From Thinopyrum elongatum (taxonomy: Eukaryota > Streptophyta > Magnoliopsida > Poales > Poaceae): DNA of 64,000 bases. The notes beneath the pieces are model-generated. The model was not told the origin of the DNA. It ran no database searches and was given only the letters and a program-made list of their open reading frames with translations. The stretch is from positions 324,898,929 through 324,962,928 of the forward strand of contig CM022301.1 of assembly GCA_011799875.1 (NCBI GenBank), written 5' to 3'. Both the position numbers and the translations under genes were made by a program. Within the stretch, counting starts at the first letter, position 1; the number at the start of each line of letters is the position of its first letter. Of this stretch, positions 10,273-22,154 are shown piece by piece.

Positions 10273-13024
10273 GAGTCATACATTCAAAGATGCAGCCGAG
10301 GTGGGCAAAAGAAAATTGATGCTTAATGCGAAAGAAAATTTTATATACATAGTGAAGAAAGGAAGAAGATGCTTGATTCTAACCGTAGAAATGTCGGAGT
10401 AGCGCGACATTCCATGGGTTAGGCTCTAGCCCGTCCGTCGGGTCTCAGATGCGGTAAGCGCCTCCAATGAGGATCTGGTCATTTATGAATGATCCATCCC
10501 ATTTGGGTGAGAGTTTATGCTTCTATTTTTCTGGGAGGAGCCTCATGACCAGGTCTCCTACATTGAACTCCTTCGACCGGACTTCCCTACTTTGATAGCG
10601 TCGTGCCTGTTGCTGATAGATCATGGATCATGCCCGAGCTACGTTGCGCTCCTCTTCCAGGGCATCCAAGTCATCTAGCCGATCGAGCTTGGCCTCCCAT
10701 TCCTCGTACATACGCACCCGAGGTGCGTCATGAATTATATCACAAGGGAGTAAAGCCTCGGCACCATATACTATAAAAATGGTGTGTAAATAGTGGATCG
10801 GTTTGGCGTGGTATTCAATCCCCACAGGATGGAGTTCCTCTACCCGTTTGCAATCTGCCTCCCTGAGGGAGCGTACCAACCTTGGTTTGATGCCACTATG
10901 GATTAGTCCATTGGCTTGTTCTACCTACCTGTTTGACTGCGGGTGGTAAACTGATGCGTAATCGAGCTTTATGACCATTTTTGCGCTCCATGCCTTTACC
11001 TCCTTGGCCTTAAAATTTGTCATGTTATCCATTATAGTACTATGAGGGATGCCATAATGGTGTGCCACCCTAAATATAAACTCGACGACCGGAGCTGCCT
11101 CCACCGAGGTTATTGGTTTTCCCTCAATCCACTTGGTGAACTTATCTACCATGATGAGTAGATATTTATTTTTCTTTGACCCTCTTTGAAGTGGGCCAAC
11201 CATATCGTGCCCCCAGACCGCAAAAGGCCAGGTGATTGGGATAGTCTGAAGAACTGTTGGGGGCATATGAATTTTTTTGGCAAATACTTGGTAGCCGGGG
11301 TAACACTGGACACGTGTTTTGGCATCAGCCCCTCGAGTTGGCCAGTAAAAACCAGCTCAGAATGCTTTTCTGACCAAGGTCCAGGCAGTAGCGTGGTGTC
11401 CACTCATGCCAGAATGTACCTCACCAAGAATTTGTCTTCCTTCCTCCTCGGATATACATCGTTCGAGGACACCCATGACGCTTTGTTTGCAGAGCTCTCC
11501 CTCATGGACTTTGTAGGCTTTAGATTGCCTTATAATCCGACGTGCATCAATTTTGTCCTCGAGGAGTTCTTTGCGGAGCAAGTACGCGAGGAGGGGCTCA
11601 GTCCAGAGTGCGATAACTGCCATGACCGCGTGAGCCGAGGCCATTTCCTGAATGGTCGAGCCTCTGACTATGTCCTGCTCCACTTCATCCTCGGGAGGGG
11701 TAAATTGCCTTGCGTCGTTTGACTCCGATGTTGTTTTGTCTTCTTGCCAGACCACAGATGGTTTAAAAAGTCATTCGAGGAAGGTGTTCTCAGGGATCTT
11801 GTCCTGCTTGACGCCCATTTTGGCCAGGATATCGGCAGCTTGATTGCTATCGCGGGGGATATGATGAAATTCCAACCCTTCAAACGTGGCCAAGATTTTA
11901 AGGACTGCGTTCCGATATGTTGTCATCTTCGGGTCTTTTGCGTCAAATTCACTTTTTACTTGGGAGATCACGAGGTTAGAGTCACCTAAGACCTTGAGGC
12001 GTTTGACGCCCATCGAGACTGTTATCCAGAAACCGTGCAAAAGGGCCTCATATTCGGCTGCATTATTTGAGTCAGCGTACATGATCTATAGTAATGTTGT
12101 CGCCCGTTTGCGACATTAGCACTACTCCAGCTCCTAGCCTGGCGAGCATTTTTGAACCGCCAAAGTACATGATCCAGTGTGAATATGTGTTGTACTCTCT
12201 AGGGAGCTCGACTTCCGTCCACTCAGCCATGAAATCTGCCAACACCTGAGATTTAATGGCTCGGTGCAGTCGGTATGTTATTGTGAAGGGCAGTAGCTGT
12301 ATGGCCCACTTGGTGATGCATCCTATGGCATCCCTATTGTTGATTAGGTCATTTGAGGAAGGTGTTCTTAGGGGTACTTCGGATGCTACCATTACCGAGC
12401 ACTCTTGGAAGTAGTGCCGAAGATTTCTTGATGCCATGAAAACGGCGTAGGCTATCTTCTGATAGTGAGGACACTGTGTCTTACACAGAGCGAGGACTTC
12501 GAAGACATAGTAAACGGGCCTTTGAACCTAGAACTTGTGGCCCTCCATGTCTCATTCGACCACGAGAACTGCACTAACTACCTGGTTGGTGGTCGAGATG
12601 TATAATAACATCGGCTCACATGTGCCAGGTGCCGCAAAAATGGGATTTACGGCAAGAAGGGTTTTAATCTCTTCTAGGGCAGCCGCTGCCTCGCTGGTCC
12701 ACTTAAAATTCTTTGTTTGTTTTAGTAGTCTATAAAAGGGCAGTGCTTTTTCCCTGAGTGATGAGATAAAGCGGCTCAGTGCGGCCATGCAGCCTGCCAA
12801 TTTCTAGATGTGTTTGAGCTCGGTTGGCACCTCTAGTCGGGCCAAGGCTCGAATTTTTGCTGGGTTAGCTTTGATTCCTCGGTTGGACACAATGAAGCCA
12901 AAAAGTTTTCCCGCCGGTACACCGAACACGCACTTCTCCGGGTTGAGCTTGATTTGGTATGCCCGTATACTGGTGAATGCTTCACCAAGGTCAACAACCA
13001 GCTCGCCGACGTGTTTGGTTTTGA
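10273..13024 (-). pseudogene. Gypsy G pol, 3' half: RT end, RNase H, integrase
   Basis: On the minus strand from right to left: the RT thumb/connection (13024-12804, KLNPEKCVFGVPAGKLFGF), a tether, RNase H (about 12440-11771, with NNAAEYEALLHGF and DSNLVISQV), the integrase zinc region (about 11420-11290) and integrase core (11266-10850, with WGHDMVGPLQRG, an IMDNMTNF block and, after a stop, VEQANG). Several stops break the frame, for example near 10928, 12540 and 12803. The RT continues on the far side of solo LTR E: the catalytic YVDD lies just across the break at 17264. It is a dead copy. RT style suggests a non-chromovirus gypsy lineage; I do not name it. Confidence 0.8.
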
Positions 13025-13330
13025 TGTGACGACCCCGGCTTAATCGTGCACTAACCATACACGCAAATGCACACGATCAAGCCTAAGGACTCACTTGAAG
13101 ATATCACAACACAACTCTAAAACATAAATAAATTCATACAAGCTTTATATTACAAGCCAGGGCCTCGAGGGCTCGAATACATAGCTCGATGGCATACAAG
13201 TGTCAGCGGAAGCATCAGATATCTGGGTACAGATATATTACAGAAATAGAGATAAGCCTTTATGAAGGTGGGGCAAAATAAAACTCTACGATCGAAAGGC
13301 GTAGGCCTCCTGCCTAGGACCCTCTGAATC

Positions 13331-13434
13331 CTACTCCTGGTCGTCTGTTGGCTCCTCATAGTAGTACTCGTCGGGAGGGTAGTAGTAGTAGCCGTAGTCG
13401 TCGACGGGGGCAGCTATCTCAGGGGCTCCGTCAT
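13331..13434 (-). CDS. Predicted exon 2 of LTR-encoded small protein, copy E
   Basis: Preceded by CAG at an acceptor-like border, this 104-nt exon reads DDGAPEIAAPVDD, then a Tyr-rich stretch, then EEPTDDQE and a stop at 13333-13331. The exon is 3 nt longer than in D and 9 nt longer than in A/B/C, so frame is kept. The protein is acidic, Tyr-rich and of unknown function. Splicing is inferred. Confidence 0.5.
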
Positions 13435-14519
13435 CTGGCGGCGACATATGGATATGGGGAGAAAAAGAAAATAAAGCAAATGTGAGTACTCATCCGAAGT
13501 ACTCAGCAAGCGAGGATCTACACTACATATGCAAACTTTTTCAAAGGAAAGCTATATATGTGGACTGGGCTGCAGAAATGCCAGAATAGAGAGGAAGGCC
13601 TAGTCCTATCAAAGACTAGCATCTTCAAACATCTTCATCAGTCTTGCAGCATTAGAAGAGTGCAGAGTAACATAATGTAAAGTAGTAGTAGTGTTATCAA
13701 CCTCGCCCGGAGATCCTTTCTCGACTCCCTGCGAGAAAGCAATCCCAGAGCCATACTATCCATTTCATCTCAAGTCACCAGTTCTAGTTGTACCGATCGG
13801 GATACAACTCCGAGTGTCCGTTACCGTAGGACAGGCTATCGATAGATGTTTTCTTCCCTGCAGGGGTGCACCAACTTACCCACCATGCTCGCTTAACTCC
13901 GGCCGGACACACTTTACTGGGTCATGCCCGGCCTCGACTAAGCAACACGCCGCAACCCGACCTAGGCTCTAAAGAGAGGTCAGCACGCCGGACTAACCTA
14001 TGCCCCCAGGGGTCTTGGGCCTTCGCCCTGGGAACCCTGCACGTTGCGAGGACACTCCGGAAGCAGACCTAGCCCCCTTAATACAAGCGCAGGCTTAACC
14101 AGTCCAATCCAAAGCGGGCCACTCCTCGCTGATGTCTATAGAGCTTCGGCTGATGTATACGACGCAGAACGCCCATACTATGCCCACGTGATGGTTAGTG
14201 CTATCAGGCCAGAGGCCCCTCGGATCAAATATCCAAACCGTTAGTGTGTTGGTAGTGCGGTAACAAGCAGAGACTCACGAAAGATGTGACCCAGTCGCCC
14301 CGTCTCGAGGACTTGCGGCAAGGGCTAGGAATGCCCGGCCACGCCTCGTGTTCAAATCTCGGGCACCATCCAGATACACCCGACTCCACAACTCTCGCAA
14401 TTAGCTCGCGTGGGTACCCCTCAGGGCCGACCCGTCTTTATCCATGATAAGCAATGTCAACAGTAAAGTAAGGGCATCTGTGTGGCTATCATATCAAGAA
14501 GGAATCTGAGGCATCACCC

Positions 14520-14790
14520 TCGTTGGATTCCCACCTGACGTAATCATCAAGGTGAACAATGGAGGAATCACCCTCGAGGTCCACGCTTGAGAATTTGGGC
14601 GACGATGATGTTATCGGGGGTGGTGTAGGAGGAATCACCCTCGAGGTCCACGCTTGAGCAGTTGCACGACTATGATGTTATCGGGGGTGGTGTAGGAGGA
14701 ATCACCTTCGCTTACCACGACCGAATAACTATCCTACAAGGTTATCATCAGAAGTGCTGATGAGGTATCACCCTCGGCACTTGATATTAA
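14520..14790 (-). repeat. GAGGGTGATWCCTC box array, copy E
   Basis: Read on the plus strand as ggaatcaccctcg-type units, five boxes recur at roughly 60-70 bp, two of them in a duplicated unit ending 'gaggtccacgcttgag'. They match the boxes in LTRs A, B, C and D. They lie inside the predicted intron. Confidence 0.6.
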
Positions 14791-15090
14791 CCCAGTAGTG
14801 TCGAGCAGTTAAGGGGGAAGTGACGTGCAATGTCGGGGCCTGGTCTTCGATCCCGTTGATCGGGTCTTCTGAGAATCCAACGGGGCAGTAGGGATAAAGT
14901 GGGGTCTCTGATAGGTCTCTACCCAGCCTATACTAAACAGTTTAGGATAACAGGTAGGTATCAAAAGCAGGTTACAATTAAACAGGCTATGCAGCAGATA
15001 TAGGATAACAGCAGTAGCAGTAACTTCTAATGCAAGCATAAGAGAGAAGAGAGTGGGCGATATCGGAATGCTCAAAAGGGGGGTGCTTGC

Positions 15091-15162
15091 CTGTTTGCTC
15101 GGCGGCAAGGGCAAGATCGTCAGCTGCGGCGTCGGCCTCGGGAGCTGTGTCGACATCGGGGT
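15091..15162 (-). CDS. Predicted exon 1 of LTR-encoded small protein, copy E
   Basis: A pyrimidine tract and GGTAG acceptor-like border precede this 72-nt exon, which ends in an AACAG|GCAAGC donor (GC type). It reads DPDVDTAPEADAAADDLA, then LAAEQ. It is 18 nt (six codons) shorter than in the other copies, so frame is kept. The split codon G|AT joins exon 2 as Asp. Exons further upstream are unknown. Confidence 0.5.
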
Positions 15163-15597
15163 CTACCGAGAGAGAAGAGGGGGAATAAACATATAAATGC
15201 ACAGCAAACAATGCAATACAGGGCATGCTATGCTAAGATGAAGTGCAGGGTTGCCTAAAGTATGTCTAAGGCATTTTTAGCTACTTTAGGATTTAAGTTG
15301 GATTTGTTATCTGGTGTATATGCACTATTCATATAACGGATATGGGCTCAGAGTTGTGGTTTCTCCTACGTAGGGGGTTCCAGCATTGAAACAGACGACA
15401 TGATCAGATTCGTCTCGTCGTTCTGAGCAACTTTCATGTTTTAAGTTTTTCGATCTGAGCTACGGTTTAAAAGTTATTAATTTTCGAAGTTTTAAATATT
15501 TTCTGGAATTTATTTATTAACAGAAAAAGGAATTATGACATCAGCATGATGCATTGCTGACATCAGTAGGTCAACAGGTCGGCTGACCAGGTCAAAC

Positions 15598-15631
15598 CTG
15601 ACATGTGGGTCCAGTGGGACCCACATGTCAG
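15598..15631. repeat. Inverted repeat in LTR E
   Basis: Arms CTGACATGTGGGTCC and its exact complement are separated by 4 bases. The same place in LTRs A, C and D has CTGACAGGTGGG arms, also perfectly paired, so both arms changed together between subfamilies. Confidence 0.7.
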
Positions 15632-17263
15632 CCTCTGTTAGCCTAACAGAATTTGATTAAAACTAATCAGAGGTTAATTATCCACTGGGTCCCACATGTC
15701 AGTGCCTCATTAACTAACTAATTAACTTTTATTTATAAAAATGTTTTAATTAATTTAATTATACGGTGGGGCCCGTATGTCAGTGACTGGGCTGCCCAGT
15801 CAGCACAGTTGACTGGGTCAACCGGTCAGTGGCTCAGGGGTGGGACCCACCCATGCCACGTCGGCGACATCGCCGGAGTTGCTCCGGCGACCGAAATCAC
15901 GGCGGTCGATCGCCGGAGCGCGTCGGAATTGTGCTGCGGGGCACCGTTTCACGCGCGGTTTGCTGCGTTCGAATGCTGGAAGAGCGCCGCGTTGAGTGGT
16001 GACCTTGGACCGACCAGAGATGGCCGGAAATGGCGCCGGCGATGAGCCAAAACGGCGCCGGAGTTCGGGCCTCGTCGGGTTCGATGCTACACGGCGCGGG
16101 GAGGGGTGCTAGGGGTCTCGCTGGACTCGCACGAGCTCCAGGAGCTCGATGCTGGGTCCGGTTGCGCGTGACGGCGATGCTGGCCACGGCAACGAGCTCG
16201 TCGGCGGCCGCGGGTTCGGGCATTCGCGGTGCGGCGAGCTACGGACGCGGTAGGACAAGGGAGAAGAGGGAGTGGGTGTCGGAGCTCACCGAGCGGCACG
16301 CCGAAGGCCCTCGAAAGGTTAGTAGCAGCAGGGCATCGCCGGGGAGGAAGGGGATCGCCGGCGGCAGCAGCAAAGGGGGCAGCTCGATCCGCACGTTGCG
16401 GGGCTCCCCGGCTCCGTTCATGGTCGGAGACGATGCAATCGACGACGGCGGAGCTGATGGCTTGGTGACGAGGCGAGGCGACGGCGGTGGCTACGCAAAC
16501 GGCGGAGGGGCGGCGATGGTTGCGCTCGGGCAATGCGAGCAGAGGGAGAGAGAGAGCGTGCTAGCGAGGGAAGAGAGGGGAGAATGGTTGAGCAGGACCA
16601 GGGGAGGTGGATGGGGTGCGTCCTTATCCTTGCGGGCGTCGGTGGCTGTCAGTGGCGTCGGCGTGTCAACGCCGCGCCGGCGCGCGCGCGCTCGACCAAG
16701 GCGCGGCCGACACGACGAAGGAGAGAGAGGGATTTGGGCCAGGTGGGCTGGTTTTCGGGGCACTGTGCACTTAGGCCCAGTGCACAGTGCCTCGTTTTAT
16801 TTTTCTTATTTTCTATTTTGCCTTTTCTTTATTTATTTTCTGTTTTGTAATTGTTAGACCACTTTTGCTATTTTGTAAAATGTGGGACTTGGCCCAAATA
16901 TTACAGCGCATTATTACCTCTCACCAGAAACTTGTTTGGATAAAGTAAGATTTTATTTGCATTTGATTTAATTATAAATGATTTAAATAGTGTTGTTTTG
17001 GTGCTGTTTCATGTAGTTTGGGTCATTTAGCTAATCCAAGTATCATTGATTATATTTTTATAAATGCTTCTGGAATATTTGCTATTTAGTGAACATTTTT
17101 CCAATAGTGTTTGAGCAAATTTATTTTGCACTTTTGAATTTGAGTTGATTTTCAGAATAGAATTTGAATTGAATTCTTAACCAAAGTGATTAGGCACTGA
17201 AAATTGAGATGACTTGGCATACTTAGCAGAGTGTCACGGTGACTATTACACAGGGGTGTTACA

Positions 17264-19435
17264 TTTGACAACCACATCGTCGACATAGGCTTCTACGGTT
17301 TTTCATATGTGTTTTTTCAAGCATGTTTGGATCATACGATAGTATGTTGTGCCAGCGTTTTTTAGTCCAAAGGGCATCGTGTTAAAGTAGAATGGCCCGT
17401 AGGGTGTAATGAATGCGGTTGCAGCCTGATCGGATTCTTTCATCTTTATCTGATGGTATCCCGAGTAGGCATCTAGGAAGCACAGTGAATCGTGTCCTGC
17501 TATGGCGTCCACAATCTAGTCAATGTGTGGTCGGGGGAAGGGTCCTTGGGGCAAGCCTTGTTGAGGTTTATAAAATTGACACAAAGGCGCCAGGACTTAT
17601 CCTTCTTGGGTACCATGACCAAATTAGCAAGTTAGTCGGGGTGTTTGATGTCTCTCATGAATTTGGCTGCAAGCAGTTTAGCCAATTCCTCACCCATAGC
17701 TTGACACTTGGGTTCAGAGAACCACAGAAGTGCCCATTTGACAGGTTTAAAGCGTTTTATGATGTCCAGGCTATGTTCGGCAAGTCTTCGTGGGGATCCT
17801 GGCATATCTGAGGGGTGCCAGGAAAATATATCCCAGTTTTCTCGAAGGAAGTTGCGTAGAGCTTCGTCAATTGCTGGCACGAGTTGTGCCCCGTTAAACG
17901 CCATTTTGTTTGGGTCCATGGGGTGTACTTGAAATTTGAGGATCTCATCGGCTAGTTTAAATGAGGTCGACTTCGGTCATTTGTCGAGAATGACATCATC
18001 CCTGTCGACCGTAGCCCATAGTGATGTCAGCTCCTTGGCCGCGAGGGCCTCGGATAGTGACTCAAGGGCGAGCGGCGCTGTTTTATTTTTGGCTTTAAGT
18101 GCCCTATCGGGGTTGCTTGAAATGGTAATTACCCCGTTCGGGCCTGGCATCTTAAGCTTCATGTAGCCATAGTGCGGAATTGCTTGAAACTGTGAGAAGG
18201 CGTCGCGCCCCAAAAGGGCATGATAACCGCTTTGGAAGGGGACGATGTGAAAGGCTACCTCCTCGGATCGATAGTTCTTGGGGGTTCCGAGAACCACATC
18301 CAAGGTAATTTTTCCGCTGCACCGTGCCTCCCGTCTAGGTATTATCCCTTTAAAGGTAGTTTGGCTCTGTTGGATGTGTGATTTGTCGATTTGCATCTTT
18401 TCTAGGGTGTCCTCGCAGATGAGGTTTAAACTGTTGCCTCCGTCCATTAGCACCTTCCGAAGTTGGCAACCGCTAACGATTGGGTCAAGGGCCAGGGTGG
18501 TTGGGCATCTGCCCGAGCTGCTCATCGGTTGATCCCCGTGGTCAAAGGTGATTAGCGTGTCTATCCATGCGCCCCTGGTTTCTATGTGCTGAATGGAGCC
18601 AAGTTCTCGAAGAGATTGTTTCCTCTGGTTTTTGACGTGAAGGTTTCGTAGATCATCAGGACCTCGTCATCATCCGAGGACTCCATTACATGCATGTTCT
18701 TGCATCCGAGGAGGGCTTCACCTCCCTTAGCTACCTGCCTCACGCTGGTATTGAGCAGAACAAAGTGTATAGGGCATGGTTTATCCAGCAGGCCGTCAAG
18801 GGCAGTCTTGGATCCTGCGGCAGGCTTCTTCTTTTTCCGAGGTCGATCGACTGATGAGGGCCGGGCACGGCATTCATGACAGAGTGTGAGCTTGTCACGC
18901 TTCATGCTTCTGTCGCAGATTGTATCTACTTGCTTTTCCTGAGACAACCAAGCGTCCTCAATGGTGCAAAATTTTGACACCAGATCCGATAGCTCAAAGA
19001 ATGTCTGGACACAGCGACGAGCGAGGGCGTTTAAGACGCCTCTATCTTTGCAAATATGCTAAAAAGCTGCTACTATGTCTGAGCCCCGGTAGTCCGGTAT
19101 TTTTTTCTTGACGAATAGGAACCTAGCCGGAATCGCCAGATTGTTTCCTCAGGTAGCTGTTGTACATAAACTAGATCCTAGACATCGGAGGGGCATGAAT
19201 TATCCGGGCAGTATTCGATGTGGGGAGCAGGTGGGAGAAAAATCTCGATGTGGGGTCTTCGAGGTTGTTATCCCGAGAAGGGTGTGTCGATGCCAGGTCG
19301 GCCGAGCTAATTTTAAGATCTGATTCCTCGACTGCTTCTGTTTGGTCGCCGTCGAGGTCCCTCTCCGGATAATACCTCCACCCTTCATCCTTTACAGGAG
19401 GCTTCTCGGTCGGGGTGAATGGAGAGATGAAGGGC
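17264..19435 (-). pseudogene. Gypsy G gag end, protease and RT start
   Basis: On the minus strand: the Gag C-terminal region (about 19435-18582; Lys-rich RPRKKKKP, then KPCPIHF), an aspartic protease (18525-17977; VLMDGGNSLNLI, with D-G-G in the active site as in several plant gypsy lineages; later GYHALLGRDAF), a linker, and the RT fingers/palm (17919-17264; FLDAYSGYHQI, TMPFGLKNAG, then AYVDDVVVK at the border). Stops separate the pieces. It continues into 13024-10273 across solo LTR E, and its Gag start is at 38157 across the array. All the enzymes are inactive by nonsense or frameshift. Confidence 0.8.
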
Positions 19436-19440
19436 TCGTG
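19436..19440. repeat. Left target-site duplication of the array (TCGTG)
   Basis: TCGTG precedes the TG of LTR A and recurs at 38036-38040 after the CA of LTR C. No such repeat separates the inner units, so the whole 18.6-kb array occupies one insertion site. Confidence 0.85.
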
Positions 19441-21072
19441 TGTAACACCCCCAGTGGTTAGCTACAGTAATCCCCTTTTGATAATGCCATGTCATCATGA
19501 TCAACAGTGCTTAAACATCATTTGGATCATATCTCTTTTCAAATTCAAATGGAAATTCAAACTGGAAGTGAAAATAAAAGTTGCTCAAATCCAGGAACTA
19601 AAATGTTCATAATATTGTAAATAATCCAGAGACAATTCTAAAATTATAATCAACATATACTAAATTAATTATGTGCCTCTAACAGAACCAAAACAGAAAT
19701 AATTAATCCATTTTCATTTAATTAAAATCCAAATAAAATTCATTTGCCTCCAAACCAATTTCTAACAGTGAATAAAATTGCACTATAAATATGTGGCTAG
19801 TTCACCTATTTTACAAAAGTCTATTTGGGGCTAAACAATACAAAACAGAAACTAAAAAGGAAAGACACAAAAGAAAAACAGAAAAAGAAAAAGGCCGCAG
19901 CACCTGGGCCTAAGTGCCACAGTGCAGCCCAGCCCGCGCATGTCCCCTCCTTCCTCCTCTGTTCATCGCCGAGCCGCTGTCACCGCGCCCGCACGCCGCG
20001 CCCCGGCCCCCCTTCTCCTCGCTCGACAGCGCGACGCCCGCGCCCGCGGCGTGGATAAGGGCAGCCCCGCGACCCCCCTGGCGTCTCCCTCTCCACTCCC
20101 TCTCCCTCTCTCCCCCTTCCCCAACGTACCCGAGCACCGCCATGGACGGCTGTGGCTGAGCTGCGTGGCCACCGTGCCCTGTTCGTCTCCCCGACGTGCC
20201 ACCATGCTCGCCGTCGTCACCTTCTTCGACCGCGCCAACGAACCGAAGCCAGGAGCCACCGTAGCGCCTCCCTGAGCCCTTCTTCCTCCCCGGATCGCCG
20301 CCGCACGCTGTCGTCGATTCCGGCTACTCCGCGCCTCCCCGAGCACGCTGCCACCTCCCTACGGAAACCAGTGAGCCCCCGCGTCTCTCCCCTCACTCCC
20401 CCACATGAATCCATCACCGTAGCCACCGCGTTAGAGGGGATCGAACACGCCTCCGCGTAGCTCGTCGCCGGCGCTATTCCGGTGACCAAATGGCCTCGCA
20501 ACCAAGTCCGTTGAGCTCGCCGCGTCGCGTAGACCTCGCCTAGCTCCTCGCATCACTCGCTAGCGCATTGCCTCGCCGATCCCGAGCTCCACCCGAACAC
20601 CGTCGCCGCCGACGAGGTCGTGCCGCTCGTTTCTGGCCACCCCAGCTACGGCCACCACCACGGATCGACACGGCTCGATCTCAGCTTTCGAACACAAGAA
20701 GAACCACGCGAATTGATGCAACATAGACAAAACTCGGGCTCGCAGGAGTTCGACGCCGCGCTCGGGCTCGCCGGCGCACTCCGGTGGCCGGTGCGAACAT
20801 GGCTGCCACCTGGCACCGTGGGCCCCGCCTCTCTGCCATTGATAGAGGGACCCACTGGGCCCCATTGACCGAGTCAACCCGCTGACTGGGTTGCCCGTGT
20901 CGCTGACATGTGGGGCCCTGTCATTTAAATGTTTTTGAAATAAATAGAAATGTTAATTAAAATGTTAGTTAATTAATTAGTTAATTAAAACACTAATTAG
21001 TCACTGACAACTGGGGCCCCACCCCTAATTAGTTCTGTTAGTTTTAATTAACCCACTGTTAATCCAAAGAGG

Positions 21073-21097
21073 CTGACAGGTGGGCCCCACCTGTCAG
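21073..21097. repeat. 25-nt palindrome in LTR A
   Basis: CTGACAGGTGGG, one central C, then CCCACCTGTCAG, a perfect dyad. It recurs at 35479-35503 (C) and 54161-54185 (D), and with one end mismatch at 28262-28286 (B). Confidence 0.75.
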
Positions 21098-21550
21098 GTT
21101 TGACCTGGTCAGCCCCTGTTGACTGCTGACGCCAGCAAGGTGTCATGCTGACGTCACCACCCCCGCACTGTTCTTGATAATGTTGATTTAAATAATTAAA
21201 TAAATCCAGAAAATGCTAAAATCTTTAGAAATTCATATAAAATAATCCATAGCTCAGATCAAAAAACTTTGTACATGAAAGTTGCTCAGAACAACAAGAC
21301 AAATCCAGCCGCGCTATCTGTTTCCGTGTCGGGACCCTCTACAGAGGTGAACTCGCAACTTTTAGACTGAATTCGATAAATGAATAGTGCTCAACTTTAG
21401 TAAAATAAATCCAACTTAAATCCTAAAATAACTAATATGACTTAGACATGCTTTTAGGCAACCCTGCACTGCACGTTAGTATAGCCTGCTCTGTGTTGCA
21501 TATGTTTGCCGTGTATTTATTTGTTTCCTCCCCCTCTTCTCTCTCGGTAG

Positions 21551-21640
21551 ACCCCGCTACAGACGCAGTTCCCGAGACCGATGCAGCTCAGGAGCCCGAC
21601 GACACCGTTCACGACCTTGCCTTTGCCGCCGAGCAACCAG
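21551..21640 (+). CDS. Predicted exon 1 of LTR-encoded small protein, copy A
   Basis: The exon follows a strong pyrimidine tract and GGTAG acceptor-like border and ends CAACCAG|GCAAGC, matching the plant GC-type donor consensus. It is 90 nt: DPATDAVPETDAAQEPDD, then TVHDLAFAAEQP. The last G joins AT of exon 2 (23236) to make Asp, giving EQP-D-DGAPE. C and D have exons of the same length with many codon changes but no stop or frame loss. An ATG at 21448 reads into this exon without splicing, but that upstream part is not frame-conserved in E, so I favour an unidentified 5' exon. The product would be small, acidic and soluble; function unknown. The splice model is inference from alignment by eye. 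Confidence 0.5.
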
Positions 21641-21955
21641 GCAAGCACCCCCCTTTTGAGCATACCGATATCACCTACTCTTTCTCTCTCATGCTTGCAT
21701 TAGAAATTGTTGCTGCTGCTTTACCTATTCTGATGCATAGCCTGTTTATTGTAACCTGCTATTGAAACCTTACCTGCTTATCCTAAACTGTTTAGTATAG
21801 GCTGGGTAGAGACTTACCAGAGACCCCAACTTGTCCCCCAGTTGCCCTGCTAGATTATCAGATGACTCGATCAACGGGATCGACAGCCAGACCCCGGCAC
21901 TGCACAACACCCCCCCCCTTTGTTGTACGACACTGCAGCATCACCATCGAGTGCC

Positions 21956-22154
21956 GAGGGTGATACCTCGTCAGCACTTTTGATGTTAACTCTGTGGAGT
22001 AGTTACTCGGTCGTGGTCATCGATGGTGATTCCTCCTTCTCCACTTCCGATACGACCCTGTCGCGCAACACTTCAAGTGTGAACCTCGCGGGTGATTCCT
22101 CCGAGCTCACCTTGACGGATACATCGAGTAGGAATCCAACAAGGGTGATACCTC
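21956..22154 (+). repeat. GAGGGTGATWCCTC box array, copy A
   Basis: Four boxes at 21956-21969, 22022-22035, 22088-22101 and 22141-22154, mostly 66 bp apart, with partial dyad symmetry (GAGG...CCTC). Three differ by one base from the consensus kept in C. They lie within the predicted intron. Confidence 0.65.

Larger units (their letters stand above)
13025..17263 (-). mobile_element. Solo LTR (E) of the long-LTR chromovirus
   Basis: A 4239-bp segment runs, on the minus strand, from TGTAACACCCCTGTG to GGGGTCGTCACA, the ends of the LTRs of elements A/B/C and D. It is flanked by a perfect 5-bp direct repeat TTTGA (13020-13024 and 17264-17268). Removing it and one repeat rejoins the host RT frame exactly (YVDDVVVK to TKHVGEL). 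There is no internal region, so this is a solo LTR left by LTR-LTR recombination. It is closer to D than to A/B/C. The many GC-rich frames inside it (for example near 16030-16860) look like composition artefacts. Confidence 0.9.

Noticed and set aside
14520..14790. CRISPR-like repeat array (repeated ggaatcaccctcg units)
   Set aside because: Plant nuclear context, repeats too short and imperfect, spacers similar to one another, and the same array occurs in every LTR copy.
16030..16857. 275-codon frame and several overlapping frames in the GC-rich part of solo LTR E
   Set aside because: Frames are open on both strands because of composition, with simple Arg/Gly/Ser-rich content; no matching frame of similar length occurs in LTRs A or D.
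21448..21550. Hydrophobic N-terminus (MLLGNPALHV...) as a signal peptide of the LTR protein
   Set aside because: The ATG is absent in D, and E has a 1-nt indel in this stretch. It overlaps the pyrimidine tract of the inferred acceptor, so it is more likely intron.
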